A stretch of 64,000 nucleotides of DNA from contig JAMHWD010000003.1 of assembly GCA_035911135.1 (NCBI GenBank), forward strand, positions 30,540 to 94,539. The letters run 5' to 3'. Source of the stretch: JAMHWD01 sp035911135. Lineage in GTDB: Bacteria > Pseudomonadota > Alphaproteobacteria > Micavibrionales > Micavibrionaceae. The position numbers and the translations under genes are program-made. Below, piece after piece: positions 17,453 through 26,007 of this stretch; the first letter of the stretch is position 1, and each line of letters opens with the position of its first letter. The notes under the pieces are model-generated. The model was not told where the DNA came from and ran no database searches. It worked only from the letters and a program-made list of their open reading frames with translations.

Positions 17453-17971
17453 ATGGTTTTGAGCTCTTCCTACGATTTACAATTCTCTGCCGAGGAAAAC
17501 CTCGTTCCGATCCGCATGCAACTCAAATGGTTTAACGGCGCCAAAGGATTTGGCTTTGTTGTCCCAGAAGAGGGCGGCTTCGATGCCTTTCTCCATGTTA
17601 CCACATTACAGCAGGCTGGCGTAAACAGTATCGGTGAGGGAGCTGTGCTGCTCTGCACCATTTGTGATGGCCAGAAGGGCAAGCAGGTCAAAGACGTTAT
17701 CGAAATCATTGATCCGGGCTCTGTGAACATGATGCCGCAGGCCGCCTGCGCCGAGGGCATGAGCGCCATGGGCGGGATCGTGAAATGGTACAAGCCTGAA
17801 AAGGGATTTGGCTTTATCATCCCCGATGATGGCATGAAGGATGTGTTTGTTCACAAAACATGTCTTGATGCCTTGGGGATTGATGAATTGCAGTCAGGCC
17901 AGCGCGTGCGCGTTACCTTGAAAGATGTCGATAAAGGCCGCGAGGCGGTCAAAATCGAGCTCGCTGAATAA
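17453..17971 (+). CDS. Double cold-shock-domain protein
   Basis: A single-stranded nucleic-acid-binding protein with two cold-shock domains in tandem, an arrangement common in alphaproteobacteria. Domain 1 begins QLKWFNGAKGFGFVVPEEGG and has FLHVTTL. Domain 2 begins GGIVKWYKPEKGFGFIIPDD and has VFVHKTCL. RNP1 (KGFGFV/I) and RNP2 (VFVH-like) are present in both. A TTG at 17435 is in frame, but ATG 17453 with GGGG just upstream is preferred. It probably acts as an RNA chaperone or transcription antiterminator in stress or stationary phase. Confidence 0.88.
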   Translation: MVLSSSYDLQFSAEENLVPIRMQLKWFNGAKGFGFVVPEEGGFDAFLHVTTLQQAGVNSIGEGAVLLCTICDGQKGKQVKDVIEIIDPGSVNMMPQAACAEGMSAMGGIVKWYKPEKGFGFIIPDDGMKDVFVHKTCLDALGIDELQSGQRVRVTLKDVDKGREAVKIELAE

Positions 17972-17976
17972 TAATA

Positions 17977-20900
17977 TTAACTTTTTCTAATTTTCCGCTG
18001 CAAAAATCCCGGAGTTTTTCGGGATTTTCTGTTTTCGCGCAGCATCAGCGCGCAAGGCGTGACGATCAGTGTCAAAATTGTTGAGAATGTCAGGCCAAAG
18101 GACACCGCCGTGGAAAGCTGGACCCACCATTGCGTTGATGGCGCGCCGACGCTCACCTCCCTTGCGATAAAATCAATATTGGTCTGTAGGACCATGGGGA
18201 TCAGGCCTACCACTGTTGTGACCGTGGTTAGCAGAACAGGCCGTAAGCGCTGCGCGCCAGTACGCATGATAATCTCCCGTGCGCCCATGCCGGCCTCATT
18301 GTAACGGCGCATGTGATCGAATGTATCAATCAGGACGATATTATTGTTCACGATAATCCCGGCCAGCGAGATTACGCCGATGCCGCTCATGATAATGCCA
18401 AAGGGCTGGCCCGTGATCATCAATCCCATCATGACGCCGATCGTGCTCATGATGACAGCTGAGAGGATAAGCCCCGCGCTATAGAAGCTGTTGAACTGGG
18501 TGATCATGATAATGGCAATGGCAAACAGCGCAATCACAAAGGATTTCATCAAAAATTCCTGCGCTTCTTTTTGCTCTTCGTCTTCGCCCTTGAAGGTAAT
18601 ATCCACTTCTGGATCAAGCTGGTTTTTGTTGCGCTCCACCCAACCCCTGATCGCCTCGACCTTGTCATTGGTGTTAAAGCCGGGCGGCAGGTCGGCCTGT
18701 ACCGTAATCACCCGCCGTTGATCCGAACGGTCGATAACCCCGGTGGCAGGCATGGCGCGCTTTTCAATGAAGCTGCTGATTGGCATGGAGCCTTGCGGCG
18801 TTTCAATGCGGATGCGCTCCAGCTGTTCGATGGTGCGATCCTCCGTATCATGGCGAATGACGATGTCGATCTCATCGTCGCTGTCATCAGGCCTGTATTC
18901 TGCGACTTTCAGGCCATTCGTCACCATGCGGATGTAATTGCCGACCGAGACGATATCAAGCTCGAATTTGGCGGCCTGTGCGCGGTTGACATCAAGCTCC
19001 CATTCAATGGCAGGTAAGGGGCGGCTATCATCAATATCGCGAAAATCGCCGATTTCGTTCAAAGCCTTGAGCATCAGATCGGCAGCGGCATCGAGTTTTT
19101 CCGGATAGCGGGAGGCCAGCTGGATCTGCACCGCCTTGCCTGTTGGCGGCCCGCCTTCTTGCTTGCGGGTTTCCACATGAATGCCGGGCAGGCTGGCTGT
19201 GTTCTTGCGGATTTCGCTTAAGATATCATCCGCCTTGGGCCGTGCATCCCAGGCTTCGAATTGCAGCTGGATCTGGCCAATCACATCCTCCGCCAGATCG
19301 GCGCCTTGCTGGGCCGCGCCGCCTGCGCGTGTATAGAATGTCTTTACGCCATGGGTTTTCAGGACAATATTTTCAACATCGCGCATCAGCGCGTCTTCTT
19401 CATAAACCGATAAATTTCCGCGTGCATGGACAAGGACGCTGGCGAAATCAGGCTCGATATCCGGGAAAAACTCAACCCCCTTGCCGATCACGGCATACAG
19501 CCCCTGCACGCCGATCAGCAGCGCAAAACAGCCTAGAACCACCAGACCGGGGCGGCGCAGGGCGCGGTTTAGAACGCGCACATAAAATCCTGTCAGGCCG
19601 CGCAGTTCCATCAGGTCACCATTTTCGGAAAGCTGCACCATTTTTACCATTTCCGGATTTTCATCGGCCGGCTTGCCAAAAAGCGCGCCCAGTACGGGCG
19701 TAAAAATTAGCGCAAACACCAAAGACGCCGAAAGAACGGCAATCAGGGTCAGGGGCATATATTTCATGAATTCGCCCACGATACCCGGCCAGAATAAAAG
19801 CGGGGCAAAGGCCGCCAGGATTGTGGCGGTAGAGGATACAATCGGCCAGAACATGCGGGTGGCGGCCTCGGCATAGGCGTCTTTGCGCGATTTTCCCTCC
19901 AGCATTTTCCTGTCGGCATATTCAATGACAATTGTGGCGGAATCCACCACCATCCCGGCCGAGAAAATCAGGGAGAATAAAACCACCACATTGACGGTCA
20001 GGCCCGCCCCATACAGCAACAATATTCCAGCCAGAAATGATCCCGGAATGGCAATGGTCACCAAGATCGAGGCCCGCACGCCGATATACCAGATGGTGAC
20101 AATCAGCACGAGAATAATGGCCGAGATCATATTGTTTTCAAGATCCAGCAGCATGGTGCGGATGCTCTCAGACTCATCTTGCGTGAAATTCACCTTGATA
20201 TCGGCGGGCCATGTTTTTTGCTCGGCCGCGACAACGGCTTTGACGGCTTCGATCGTATCAATGATGTTTTCGCCGGACCGCTTGACGACCTCGATGGCAA
20301 TGGCACGTTCCCCGTTCAGGCGGGCGAAATTTTCTGGATCTTTGAAGGTGCGGCGGATTTCGGCGATATCTTTGGCCTTGATCACGGAATCGCCTGATAC
20401 CTTGATGGGCATTTCCATGACATCATAGATGGTCTCGAATAAGCCGGGAACCTCAATGGCAAAGCGTCCCGCGCCTGTATCCAGATTTCCCGCCGCCACC
20501 AGCCTGTTAGACCGGGCAAAATAATTCAAAAGTTCCTCGCCGTTCAGGGCATAGCTCTCCAGCAATTCAGGCTTGACGATAATCTCGACCAGCTCTTCGC
20601 GGTCGCCGGCCACGGCAGCTTCCAGAACGGAAGGGATGGCCTCGATCTTGTCTTGTAATTGCTGGCCCATACGCACCAATGTGCGTTCCGGGATATCGCC
20701 CGAAAGCGTGACGATCAGAACAGGGAACAGGCTGAAATTGACTTCCGTGACATTAGGTTCTTCAACATCTTCGGGCAGTTCAGGCCGGACCTGATCTACA
20801 GCCTTTTGCACATCATCCAGCGCCTTTTTCTTATCGAACCCGGCCATGAATTCCAGCAGCACAAATCCGCCGCTCTGATAGCCGGTGGCGCGCATTTCCT

Positions 20901-21138
20901 TGACGCCTTCGATGGTGGAAAGCTCTTGTTCCATGGGCCGCAGGAGGAGGCGCTCGGAATCTTCCGGCGAGATACCTTCCAGAAACATCGAGATATAGAT
21001 TTGCGGGATGTCGATATCGGGCGAGGATTCCTTGGCGATATCCATATAGGCATAAGTACCCGCAATCAGCAAAAGAACCAGCGCGCATAATACGGCGCGC
21101 GATCGGTCAATGGCGGATTTGACGATAGCTTCAATCAT
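17977..21138 (-). CDS. RND-family efflux transporter permease (AcrB/HAE1-like)
   Basis: An inner-membrane proton-driven transporter of 1053 residues with the usual 12 membrane helices and two large periplasmic loops. The N terminus is helix 1 (LCALVLLLIAGTYAYMDIAK) followed by SSPDIDIPQIYIS. Helix 4 has GMVVDSATIVIEYADRK: the first of AcrB's two essential aspartates is kept, and the second position is serine, as in several HAE subgroups. Helices 10-12 include GIIVNNNIVLIDTFDHMRR and LRPVLLTTVTTVVGLIP. It starts 3 bases after the adaptor gene, forming one operon. No outer-membrane factor gene is adjacent, so a TolC-like partner must be elsewhere. Confidence 0.93.
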   Translation of the reverse strand: MIEAIVKSAIDRSRAVLCALVLLLIAGTYAYMDIAKESSPDIDIPQIYISMFLEGISPEDSERLLLRPMEQELSTIEGVKEMRATGYQSGGFVLLEFMAGFDKKKALDDVQKAVDQVRPELPEDVEEPNVTEVNFSLFPVLIVTLSGDIPERTLVRMGQQLQDKIEAIPSVLEAAVAGDREELVEIIVKPELLESYALNGEELLNYFARSNRLVAAGNLDTGAGRFAIEVPGLFETIYDVMEMPIKVSGDSVIKAKDIAEIRRTFKDPENFARLNGERAIAIEVVKRSGENIIDTIEAVKAVVAAEQKTWPADIKVNFTQDESESIRTMLLDLENNMISAIILVLIVTIWYIGVRASILVTIAIPGSFLAGILLLYGAGLTVNVVVLFSLIFSAGMVVDSATIVIEYADRKMLEGKSRKDAYAEAATRMFWPIVSSTATILAAFAPLLFWPGIVGEFMKYMPLTLIAVLSASLVFALIFTPVLGALFGKPADENPEMVKMVQLSENGDLMELRGLTGFYVRVLNRALRRPGLVVLGCFALLIGVQGLYAVIGKGVEFFPDIEPDFASVLVHARGNLSVYEEDALMRDVENIVLKTHGVKTFYTRAGGAAQQGADLAEDVIGQIQLQFEAWDARPKADDILSEIRKNTASLPGIHVETRKQEGGPPTGKAVQIQLASRYPEKLDAAADLMLKALNEIGDFRDIDDSRPLPAIEWELDVNRAQAAKFELDIVSVGNYIRMVTNGLKVAEYRPDDSDDEIDIVIRHDTEDRTIEQLERIRIETPQGSMPISSFIEKRAMPATGVIDRSDQRRVITVQADLPPGFNTNDKVEAIRGWVERNKNQLDPEVDITFKGEDEEQKEAQEFLMKSFVIALFAIAIIMITQFNSFYSAGLILSAVIMSTIGVMMGLMITGQPFGIIMSGIGVISLAGIIVNNNIVLIDTFDHMRRYNEAGMGAREIIMRTGAQRLRPVLLTTVTTVVGLIPMVLQTNIDFIAREVSVGAPSTQWWVQLSTAVSFGLTFSTILTLIVTPCALMLRENRKSRKTPGFLQRKIRKS
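18003..18034 (+). terminator. Rho-independent terminator of the cold-shock gene, inside the facing RND gene
   Basis: AAAATCCCG (18003-18011), an 8-base loop, CGGGATTTT (18020-18028), then a T-rich tract. It lies in the last codons of the convergent RND gene and would end the cold-shock transcript. Confidence 0.6.
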
Positions 21139-21141
21139 GTT

Positions 21142-22239
21142 CTATTCGCTTTTTTCAGGCTCCGGCACTGATGCCACGGGATGAACCACTTGCCCGTCTG
21201 CGGCAAATTCCTGCCCGACAGTAATAATACGCGCCTGTTCAGGAAGCCCGTCGATCCACATATGGGTCGAGGCGTCGGAGAGAATACGCACTGGCATGAA
21301 ACGCGCGATATTACGCTGATCGACAATTTTCACGCCGATGCGCCCGGCATCATCCAGCGAGATGATGGACGGGGGGATTTTATGGGCCATGCGCTGGGCA
21401 ACTGGAATATTCAGTGTGGCGGTAAAACCTTCCTTCAAGGCAAAGTCGGTGTTGGGTGTGGCGACTTCAATCTCGAATGTGCGGGCTTCGGATTGGGCGG
21501 CGGCGGCAATAAAACTGACCTGTCCTTCGCGCTTTTCGCCGTTCAGAAATTCGGCCGCTGCCTTGGCACCGATTTTGATATCCTGAATATCGCGCTCGGC
21601 GATGAAGGCGGAGATTTTTAAAGGGTCAAGATCCACGATCTGGAATAGGGGTTCGCCAATGGCGAGATAATCGCCAATCTCTGCCGGGCGGTCATTGATG
21701 ATGCCATCAAAGGGCGCCTTAATCTCACGCTTTTCCAGATCAATGCTCGCCTGTTTAAGTTCGGCGCGGGCGGTTTCGAGATTGGCTCTGGTCTCGGCCA
21801 GTTTGATGCGGGAGTTAAATCCCTTGTTTTCCAAAGATTGCGCGGCATTATATTCAATTTCGCGCTGGGAGACGCGCTGGCGCGCTTCATCGGCTCTGGC
21901 TTTGCGGTCGCGAATTTCAAGGCGGGCCAGAATATCGCCGGCTTTAACGATCTGCCCTTTCTCTGCCAGAATTTCCTCGACCCGGCCGCTGGTCTCGGCG
22001 CGAAGCTCTACGCTGCGTTCGGCTCTGGAGCGTCCTGTGACCTGAATGGCGTAGTTAAAAGGCACGGCCTTCATATCGCTGATGCGGACCTCAAGGATTT
22101 TATTTTCTGCAGGCGCATTTTCTGCGCTCTTGCCAGGGGTTTCTGGCTCTGGCGTTACCAGAAATCCTGACAGGACCCAGATAAAGGCCAGAACACCTAC
22201 AATAACGGCAATGCCTTGTGATGATTTCAAAAAAGACAT
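21142..22239 (-). CDS. RND efflux periplasmic adaptor (HlyD/AcrA-like)
   Basis: This membrane-fusion protein links the RND pump to an outer-membrane channel. From the ATG at 22239 (MSFLKSSQGIAVIVGVLAF) it is 365 residues with one N-terminal membrane anchor. The order is lipoyl half (RVEEILAEKGQIVKAGDILARLE), an alpha-hairpin coiled coil (KARADEARQRVSQREIEYN), the second lipoyl half (IKAPFDGIINDRPAEIGDYL), then beta-barrel and membrane-proximal domains. The frame is open upstream to 22374, with another ATG at 22269, but those add residues not typical for the family. It is cotranscribed with the pump gene, which starts 3 bases downstream. Confidence 0.9.
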   Translation of the reverse strand: MSFLKSSQGIAVIVGVLAFIWVLSGFLVTPEPETPGKSAENAPAENKILEVRISDMKAVPFNYAIQVTGRSRAERSVELRAETSGRVEEILAEKGQIVKAGDILARLEIRDRKARADEARQRVSQREIEYNAAQSLENKGFNSRIKLAETRANLETARAELKQASIDLEKREIKAPFDGIINDRPAEIGDYLAIGEPLFQIVDLDPLKISAFIAERDIQDIKIGAKAAAEFLNGEKREGQVSFIAAAAQSEARTFEIEVATPNTDFALKEGFTATLNIPVAQRMAHKIPPSIISLDDAGRIGVKIVDQRNIARFMPVRILSDASTHMWIDGLPEQARIITVGQEFAADGQVVHPVASVPEPEKSE

Positions 22240-22346
22240 AAAGACGCCTGTTTCCTTAACTTTCCTCATTAAACGCCGGCAAAATATCATGCCAGCCCTG
22301 AATTGAACATAGATTTCAACAGGGGCAGGAAAAGGGCATCGATATG

Positions 22347-22383
22347 AAAAACCCCTTGCCGGCAAACCGTACAAGGGGTTTTT
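22347..22383. terminator. Rho-independent terminator of gcrA
   Basis: AAAACCCCTTG (22347-22357) pairs with CAAGGGGTTTTT (22372-22383) around a 14-base loop. With A/T runs on both flanks it works on either strand. Its place after the gcrA stop on the minus strand makes it the gcrA terminator. Confidence 0.82.
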
Positions 22384-22402
22384 GTATCAATATTAATAAC
22401 GC

Positions 22403-22918
22403 TTAATGATTAACGGCGATCTTGTCTTCGTCGTTGTCATCGCTGCTGCGGCGCTTGTTGTCGTCGAAATCTTCGGCGTTGAGGATGCGGCTGCGCGAGG
22501 CGGCCTGATAGGCAACGCGGGCATGCTCATCGCAATAGGGAAGACCGGATACGGATTTTTCACCGCAGAAACCAAAATCGGCTGCCTTGGGATCACCGGA
22601 AGGCCAGCGGCACATCGAGGGACCCAGTTGCTCCAGCTTGAGGCCTTTGCCGCGGGAAATAACAATGTCTTTCTTTTTCGGTCCGCGCTGCTTTTCAGGC
22701 GCTTCCGATGTGTTGGCAGGGATAGATGCCTTGATAGGCTTTTTTGTTTTCTGGTTTTGCTGGATCGGCGAAACGCGGTTGGAGAGTTTCAGGCGGTGCG
22801 CCTTTCCGATAACAGCATTACGCGTAACATCACCCAGTGTTGTTGCGATCTCGGCGGCGGTCTTTCCTTCCACCCAGAGTTTTTTCAAAAGGGCAACGCG
22901 TTCATCAGTCCAGCTCAT
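22403..22918 (-). CDS. gcrA: GcrA cell-cycle regulator
   Basis: GcrA is an alphaproteobacterial regulator that binds sigma-70 RNA polymerase and CcrM-methylated GANTC promoters. The 171-residue protein has the diagnostic N-terminal helix-turn-helix (MSWTDERVALLKKLWVEGKT, then ATTLGDVTRNAVIGKAHRLKLS). After a lysine- and proline-rich linker comes the C-terminal sigma-binding region with the conserved cysteine segment MCRWPSGDP, FCGEKS and YCDEHARVAYQ. A GGGAGG ribosome site precedes the start. The upstream region carries a perfect DnaA box and a GANTC site. Confidence 0.96.
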   Translation of the reverse strand: MSWTDERVALLKKLWVEGKTAAEIATTLGDVTRNAVIGKAHRLKLSNRVSPIQQNQKTKKPIKASIPANTSEAPEKQRGPKKKDIVISRGKGLKLEQLGPSMCRWPSGDPKAADFGFCGEKSVSGLPYCDEHARVAYQAASRSRILNAEDFDDNKRRSSDDNDEDKIAVNH

Positions 22919-23007
22919 TTAAAAAATTCCTCCCACAGGATCCCCCAAGCTAAACGCTTGAAATTCAATGATAATTGTTTCTGCAATGAAGTGACTTTAG
23001 CAGCAGG

Positions 23008-23056
23008 GAATCAAAATTGGGAAGAGGAACATGTTCAATTTTTTTCTTTATCCACA
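23008..23056. promoter_or_regulatory. DnaA box and GANTC methylation site upstream of gcrA
   Basis: TTATCCACA at 23048-23056 is a perfect consensus DnaA box, and GAATC at 23008-23012 matches the CcrM target GANTC. Both lie 90-140 bases upstream of the gcrA start. In Caulobacter, DnaA activates gcrA and GcrA acts through GANTC methylation, so the pairing is functionally plausible. A single 5-base GANTC match is not significant alone. Confidence 0.55.
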
Positions 23057-23076
23057 ATTGATGGAATGAAGAAAAA

Positions 23077-23991
23077 TCAATCCGGAAAATCCAGACCCAT
23101 CATTCTGTAATGTTCCGATTTTTCGCTCCAGTCTTTTTCAACGCGGACGAATAATTTTAAGTGCACGCGGCATTCCAGAATCTCTTCCAACTCCTGCCGC
23201 GCATATTGGCCGATCAGCTTGATCTGCGATCCGCCCTTGCCAAGGACGATGGCTTTTTGGCTGTCGCGCTGCACGGTGATGACTTGTTCGATCATGATGC
23301 TGCCATCATCGCGTTCGTCCCATTTTTCAGTCTCGACCATCGCGGCATAGGGCAATTCATCATGAAGCTGGATAAAGATTTTCTCGCGCGTGATCTCGGC
23401 GGCCAGCATCCGCATGGGCATATCGCTGATTTCATCTTCCGGGAACAGCCATGGACCTTGCGGCATTTCACTGGCCAGATAGGGGATGATATCCTTAAGA
23501 CCTTGCGATTTAAGAGCCGAGATCATGAAAGTCTGCGTATAGGCAAACGCATCATTAAAGGCAGCCGCCAGCCCCAGCAGCTTGTCCTTGGCCATGGCAT
23601 CGGTTTTATTGAGCGCCAGAACGCAAGGTTTGCGGGCGGGGAGTTTTTCAATAATGCCTTGCGCGGATTGCAATGGATTTTTGCCTGTGGCATCGACCAG
23701 ATGAATAACAACATCGGCATCCTCGACAGATCCCAGCGCAGCATTGACCATTGCTTTTTCAAGCGTCTTTTTCGGGGCGAAAATTCCGGGCGTGTCAATC
23801 AGGACAATCTGCGCGGCTTCATGCTGGCAGATACCAAGCACACGCGTGCGGGTTGTCTGTACCTTGCGTGAGACGATCGAGACTTTCGTGCCCACCAGCG
23901 CATTGACAAGTGTTGATTTCCCGGCGTTGGGCAAGCCGATAATGCTGACATAGCCGCAGCGCGTATTTTCATTGTGATCATGGGCGGTCAT
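23077..23991 (-). CDS. era: GTPase Era
   Basis: An essential GTPase for 16S rRNA maturation and 30S assembly, 304 residues. G domain: GLPNAGKSTLVNALVG near residue 17, switch region with TTRTRVLGI, DTPGIF and LNKTD. The C-terminal KH domain carries IVLGKGGSQIKLIGQYAR and VHLKLFVRVEKDW. The ATG lies directly after the rnc stop, the classic rnc-era coupling. Confidence 0.97.
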   Translation of the reverse strand: MTAHDHNENTRCGYVSIIGLPNAGKSTLVNALVGTKVSIVSRKVQTTRTRVLGICQHEAAQIVLIDTPGIFAPKKTLEKAMVNAALGSVEDADVVIHLVDATGKNPLQSAQGIIEKLPARKPCVLALNKTDAMAKDKLLGLAAAFNDAFAYTQTFMISALKSQGLKDIIPYLASEMPQGPWLFPEDEISDMPMRMLAAEITREKIFIQLHDELPYAAMVETEKWDERDDGSIMIEQVITVQRDSQKAIVLGKGGSQIKLIGQYARQELEEILECRVHLKLFVRVEKDWSEKSEHYRMMGLDFPD

Positions 23992-24687
23992 TTAATATTC
24001 TCTCCGCTTTCTTAAAACCTTGATAAAGCTCTCGGCTGCGTTTTTCTCGGCCTGCTGGCGGGATTTTCCTTCAGCTATAATGTCGTCATAGCCTTGAACT
24101 TTAAGACGGATTTCAAAAACCGGCGCATGATCGGGGCCGCTTTGTCCTGTAATCTTATAAGTCGGCAGCGGCAGGCCGCGTGCCTGCGCCCATTCCTGAA
24201 TGGCGGTTTTGGGATGCTGGGGCGGGGCTTTCATGTTCTCAAAGGCATCGCCCCAGAATGTCTGAATAAAGGCGCGGCATTGCTTGAGACCAGCATCCAG
24301 ATAAAGCGCCCCGATCAGGGCCTCGATGCCATCGGCCAGAATATTTTCATTGACCATGCCGCCGGCCGCGCGCTCGGCGGCGGAAAATTCCATGTAATCG
24401 CCAAGATGAAGATCGCCGGCAATACCTGCGAGCCAGCTCCCCTGCACGAGCGAGGCGAGACGCTTGGCCAGATCGCCTTCGCTTTCGTCTTCATATTTCT
24501 CATAGAGAATTTCCGAGACAACCAGACCCAGAACGCGGTCACCCAGAAATTCCAGTCTTTCGTAGTTTGTATCCTTGCCGGTGCTGGAATGGGTGAGGGC
24601 AGCTTCGAGCAGATCCCGGTTTTGAAAAATATGCCCAATGGCAGTTTCCAGCTCGCCCTTGTCCTTACGCATGAACATTGTTGTCAT
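23992..24687 (-). CDS. rnc: Ribonuclease III
   Basis: A double-stranded-RNA endonuclease that processes rRNA precursors, 231 residues. The N-terminal catalytic domain has the signature YERLEFLGDRVLGLVVSEIL and the downstream acidic residues of ADGIEALIGALYLDAG. The C-terminal dsRNA-binding domain spans PKTAIQEWAQARGLPLPTY to AEKNAAESFIKVL. It overlaps lepB by 4 bases and abuts era. The order lepB-rnc-era is conserved in alphaproteobacteria. Confidence 0.97.
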   Translation of the reverse strand: MTTMFMRKDKGELETAIGHIFQNRDLLEAALTHSSTGKDTNYERLEFLGDRVLGLVVSEILYEKYEDESEGDLAKRLASLVQGSWLAGIAGDLHLGDYMEFSAAERAAGGMVNENILADGIEALIGALYLDAGLKQCRAFIQTFWGDAFENMKAPPQHPKTAIQEWAQARGLPLPTYKITGQSGPDHAPVFEIRLKVQGYDDIIAEGKSRQQAEKNAAESFIKVLRKRREY

Positions 24688-25538
24688 TGCGCTGGCTTCT
24701 TTGGGGAAGGGGCTGGTTCTTCTGTTTGCTGTTTTTCGGCATTGATCTTGCCGAACAGGCGGTCATAACGCACCGTCCATGGCCATTTCCAGATTTCAAA
24801 CAATCCGGCAGTACCGTTGGTCGAGAAGAAAATAAAATCTGCCTTGCCGACGATATTTTCATACGGCACAAATCCGACCATAGGCGCAACGCGGCTGTCC
24901 TGCGAATTATCGCGGTTATCGCCCATCATGAAATAATGGCCTTCGGGCACGACGAATATATCAGTGTTATCGAGAGGCTGGTTATCGCTTTCCTCATAGA
25001 TATGATGCTTGAGGCCGCCGGGCAGCGTTTCGATATATTCATGCATCAAAACTTTGCCGCGGAACTGGTCGTCCACTTCCTTAAAGCCAAGACTCTCGCG
25101 CGGGATCATTTGCCCGTTGATATACAGGCGGCCATTTCTGACCTGTACTGTCTCGCCGGGCAGGGCAACAACTCGCTTGATATAATCAATAAAGGTATTG
25201 CTGGGCAGTTTGAATACGATGACATCGCCCCGTTCAGGTTTTACCGGCCAGAGGCGCCCTTCGATGGGCGCAAAGCCAAAGGGGAAGGAATAACGGCTAT
25301 ACCCATAGGCGGGTTTATGCACAAACAGGTAATCGCCAACTTCCAATGTCGGCTTCATCGAACCGGAAGGGATATTGAAAGGTTCATATAAAAACGTGCG
25401 GATCAAAACAGCCAGTATCACGGCCACGGCAATGGTCTTGGCAAATTCGGTGATTTCGCCCTTGGCGCTAAGATGTGGTTTGGATCCGGTCTTGTCTTTG
25501 GGATCGTCCTTTTCAGCGTCGTCCAGGATCTGTGTCAT
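24684..25538 (-). CDS. lepB: Signal peptidase I
   Basis: A membrane-anchored Ser/Lys protease that removes Sec signal peptides. The 284 residues include one N-terminal membrane helix (TIAVAVILAVLIRTFLYEPF), box B with the nucleophile serine (IPSGSMKPTLEVGDYLFV), box D with the general-base lysine (DYIKRVVALPGE) and box E (GHYFMMGDNRDNSQDSR). The cytoplasmic N terminus is charged and the C-terminal tail is proline- and lysine-rich. It sits between acpS and rnc, overlapping rnc by 4 bases. Confidence 0.97.
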   Translation of the reverse strand: MTQILDDAEKDDPKDKTGSKPHLSAKGEITEFAKTIAVAVILAVLIRTFLYEPFNIPSGSMKPTLEVGDYLFVHKPAYGYSRYSFPFGFAPIEGRLWPVKPERGDVIVFKLPSNTFIDYIKRVVALPGETVQVRNGRLYINGQMIPRESLGFKEVDDQFRGKVLMHEYIETLPGGLKHHIYEESDNQPLDNTDIFVVPEGHYFMMGDNRDNSQDSRVAPMVGFVPYENIVGKADFIFFSTNGTAGLFEIWKWPWTVRYDRLFGKINAEKQQTEEPAPSPKKPAQ

Positions 25539-25601
25539 TGATTGTTATGTTGCCCAAGGGGGTTAAAGATTACGAGTTTTAGCCTATCCAGCCCGATAAA
25601 T

Positions 25602-26006
25602 CTAGGGGCGGGTTTCGATGATCACAAAAGCCTGCGCCAATGGCGGCTCATCGCTGAGGCTCAGGTGAATATGGGCTTTTTGGCCTTCCGGCGCAAGGCT
25701 TTCCAGAATGGCACGGGCCCGGCCCGATAATGTCAGGGACGGCTTGCCGGCCTTGTCATTTTCCACGCCAATCTCACGAAAGAGAATACCGCTGCCGATC
25801 CCGGTGCCCAGGGCCTTGGCGCATGCCTCCTTGGCGGCAAATCTTCTGGCAAAATGGGATATCCGGGCTTGCGGGCTGGTTTTTTGGGCCGCGCGCGCGA
25901 TCTCGTTTTGGGTAAAGCAGCGATTGATGAATTTATCGCCAAAGCGCTCAAGCGCCTTTTCGATGCGCCGCATATCTGTAATGTCGTTGCCGATGCCGAT
26001 AATCAT
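25602..26006 (-). CDS. acpS: Holo-[acyl-carrier-protein] synthase
   Basis: Transfers 4'-phosphopantetheine from CoA to acyl carrier protein. The 134-residue protein has the Mg-binding motif GIGNDITDMRRIE at the N terminus and the second motif RRFAAKEACAKALGTGIG. A GTG at 26015 is also in frame; the ATG at 26006 lies one base after the stop of the upstream gene and begins the family N terminus (MIIGIGND). It is placed with lepB-rnc-era as in other alphaproteobacteria. Confidence 0.95.
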   Translation of the reverse strand: MIIGIGNDITDMRRIEKALERFGDKFINRCFTQNEIARAAQKTSPQARISHFARRFAAKEACAKALGTGIGSGILFREIGVENDKAGKPSLTLSGRARAILESLAPEGQKAHIHLSLSDEPPLAQAFVIIETRP

Positions 26007-26007
26007 G

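Noticed and set aside
23008..23040. GGAAC at 23027 as an EcfG -35 upstream of gcrA
   Set aside because: The expected -10 position reads TTAT, not (C/T)GTT, and the orientation points away from gcrA.
22406..23110. 234-residue plus-strand frame over gcrA
   Set aside because: Antisense to gcrA and its promoter region; GcrA is certain, and this frame has no ribosome site or family.
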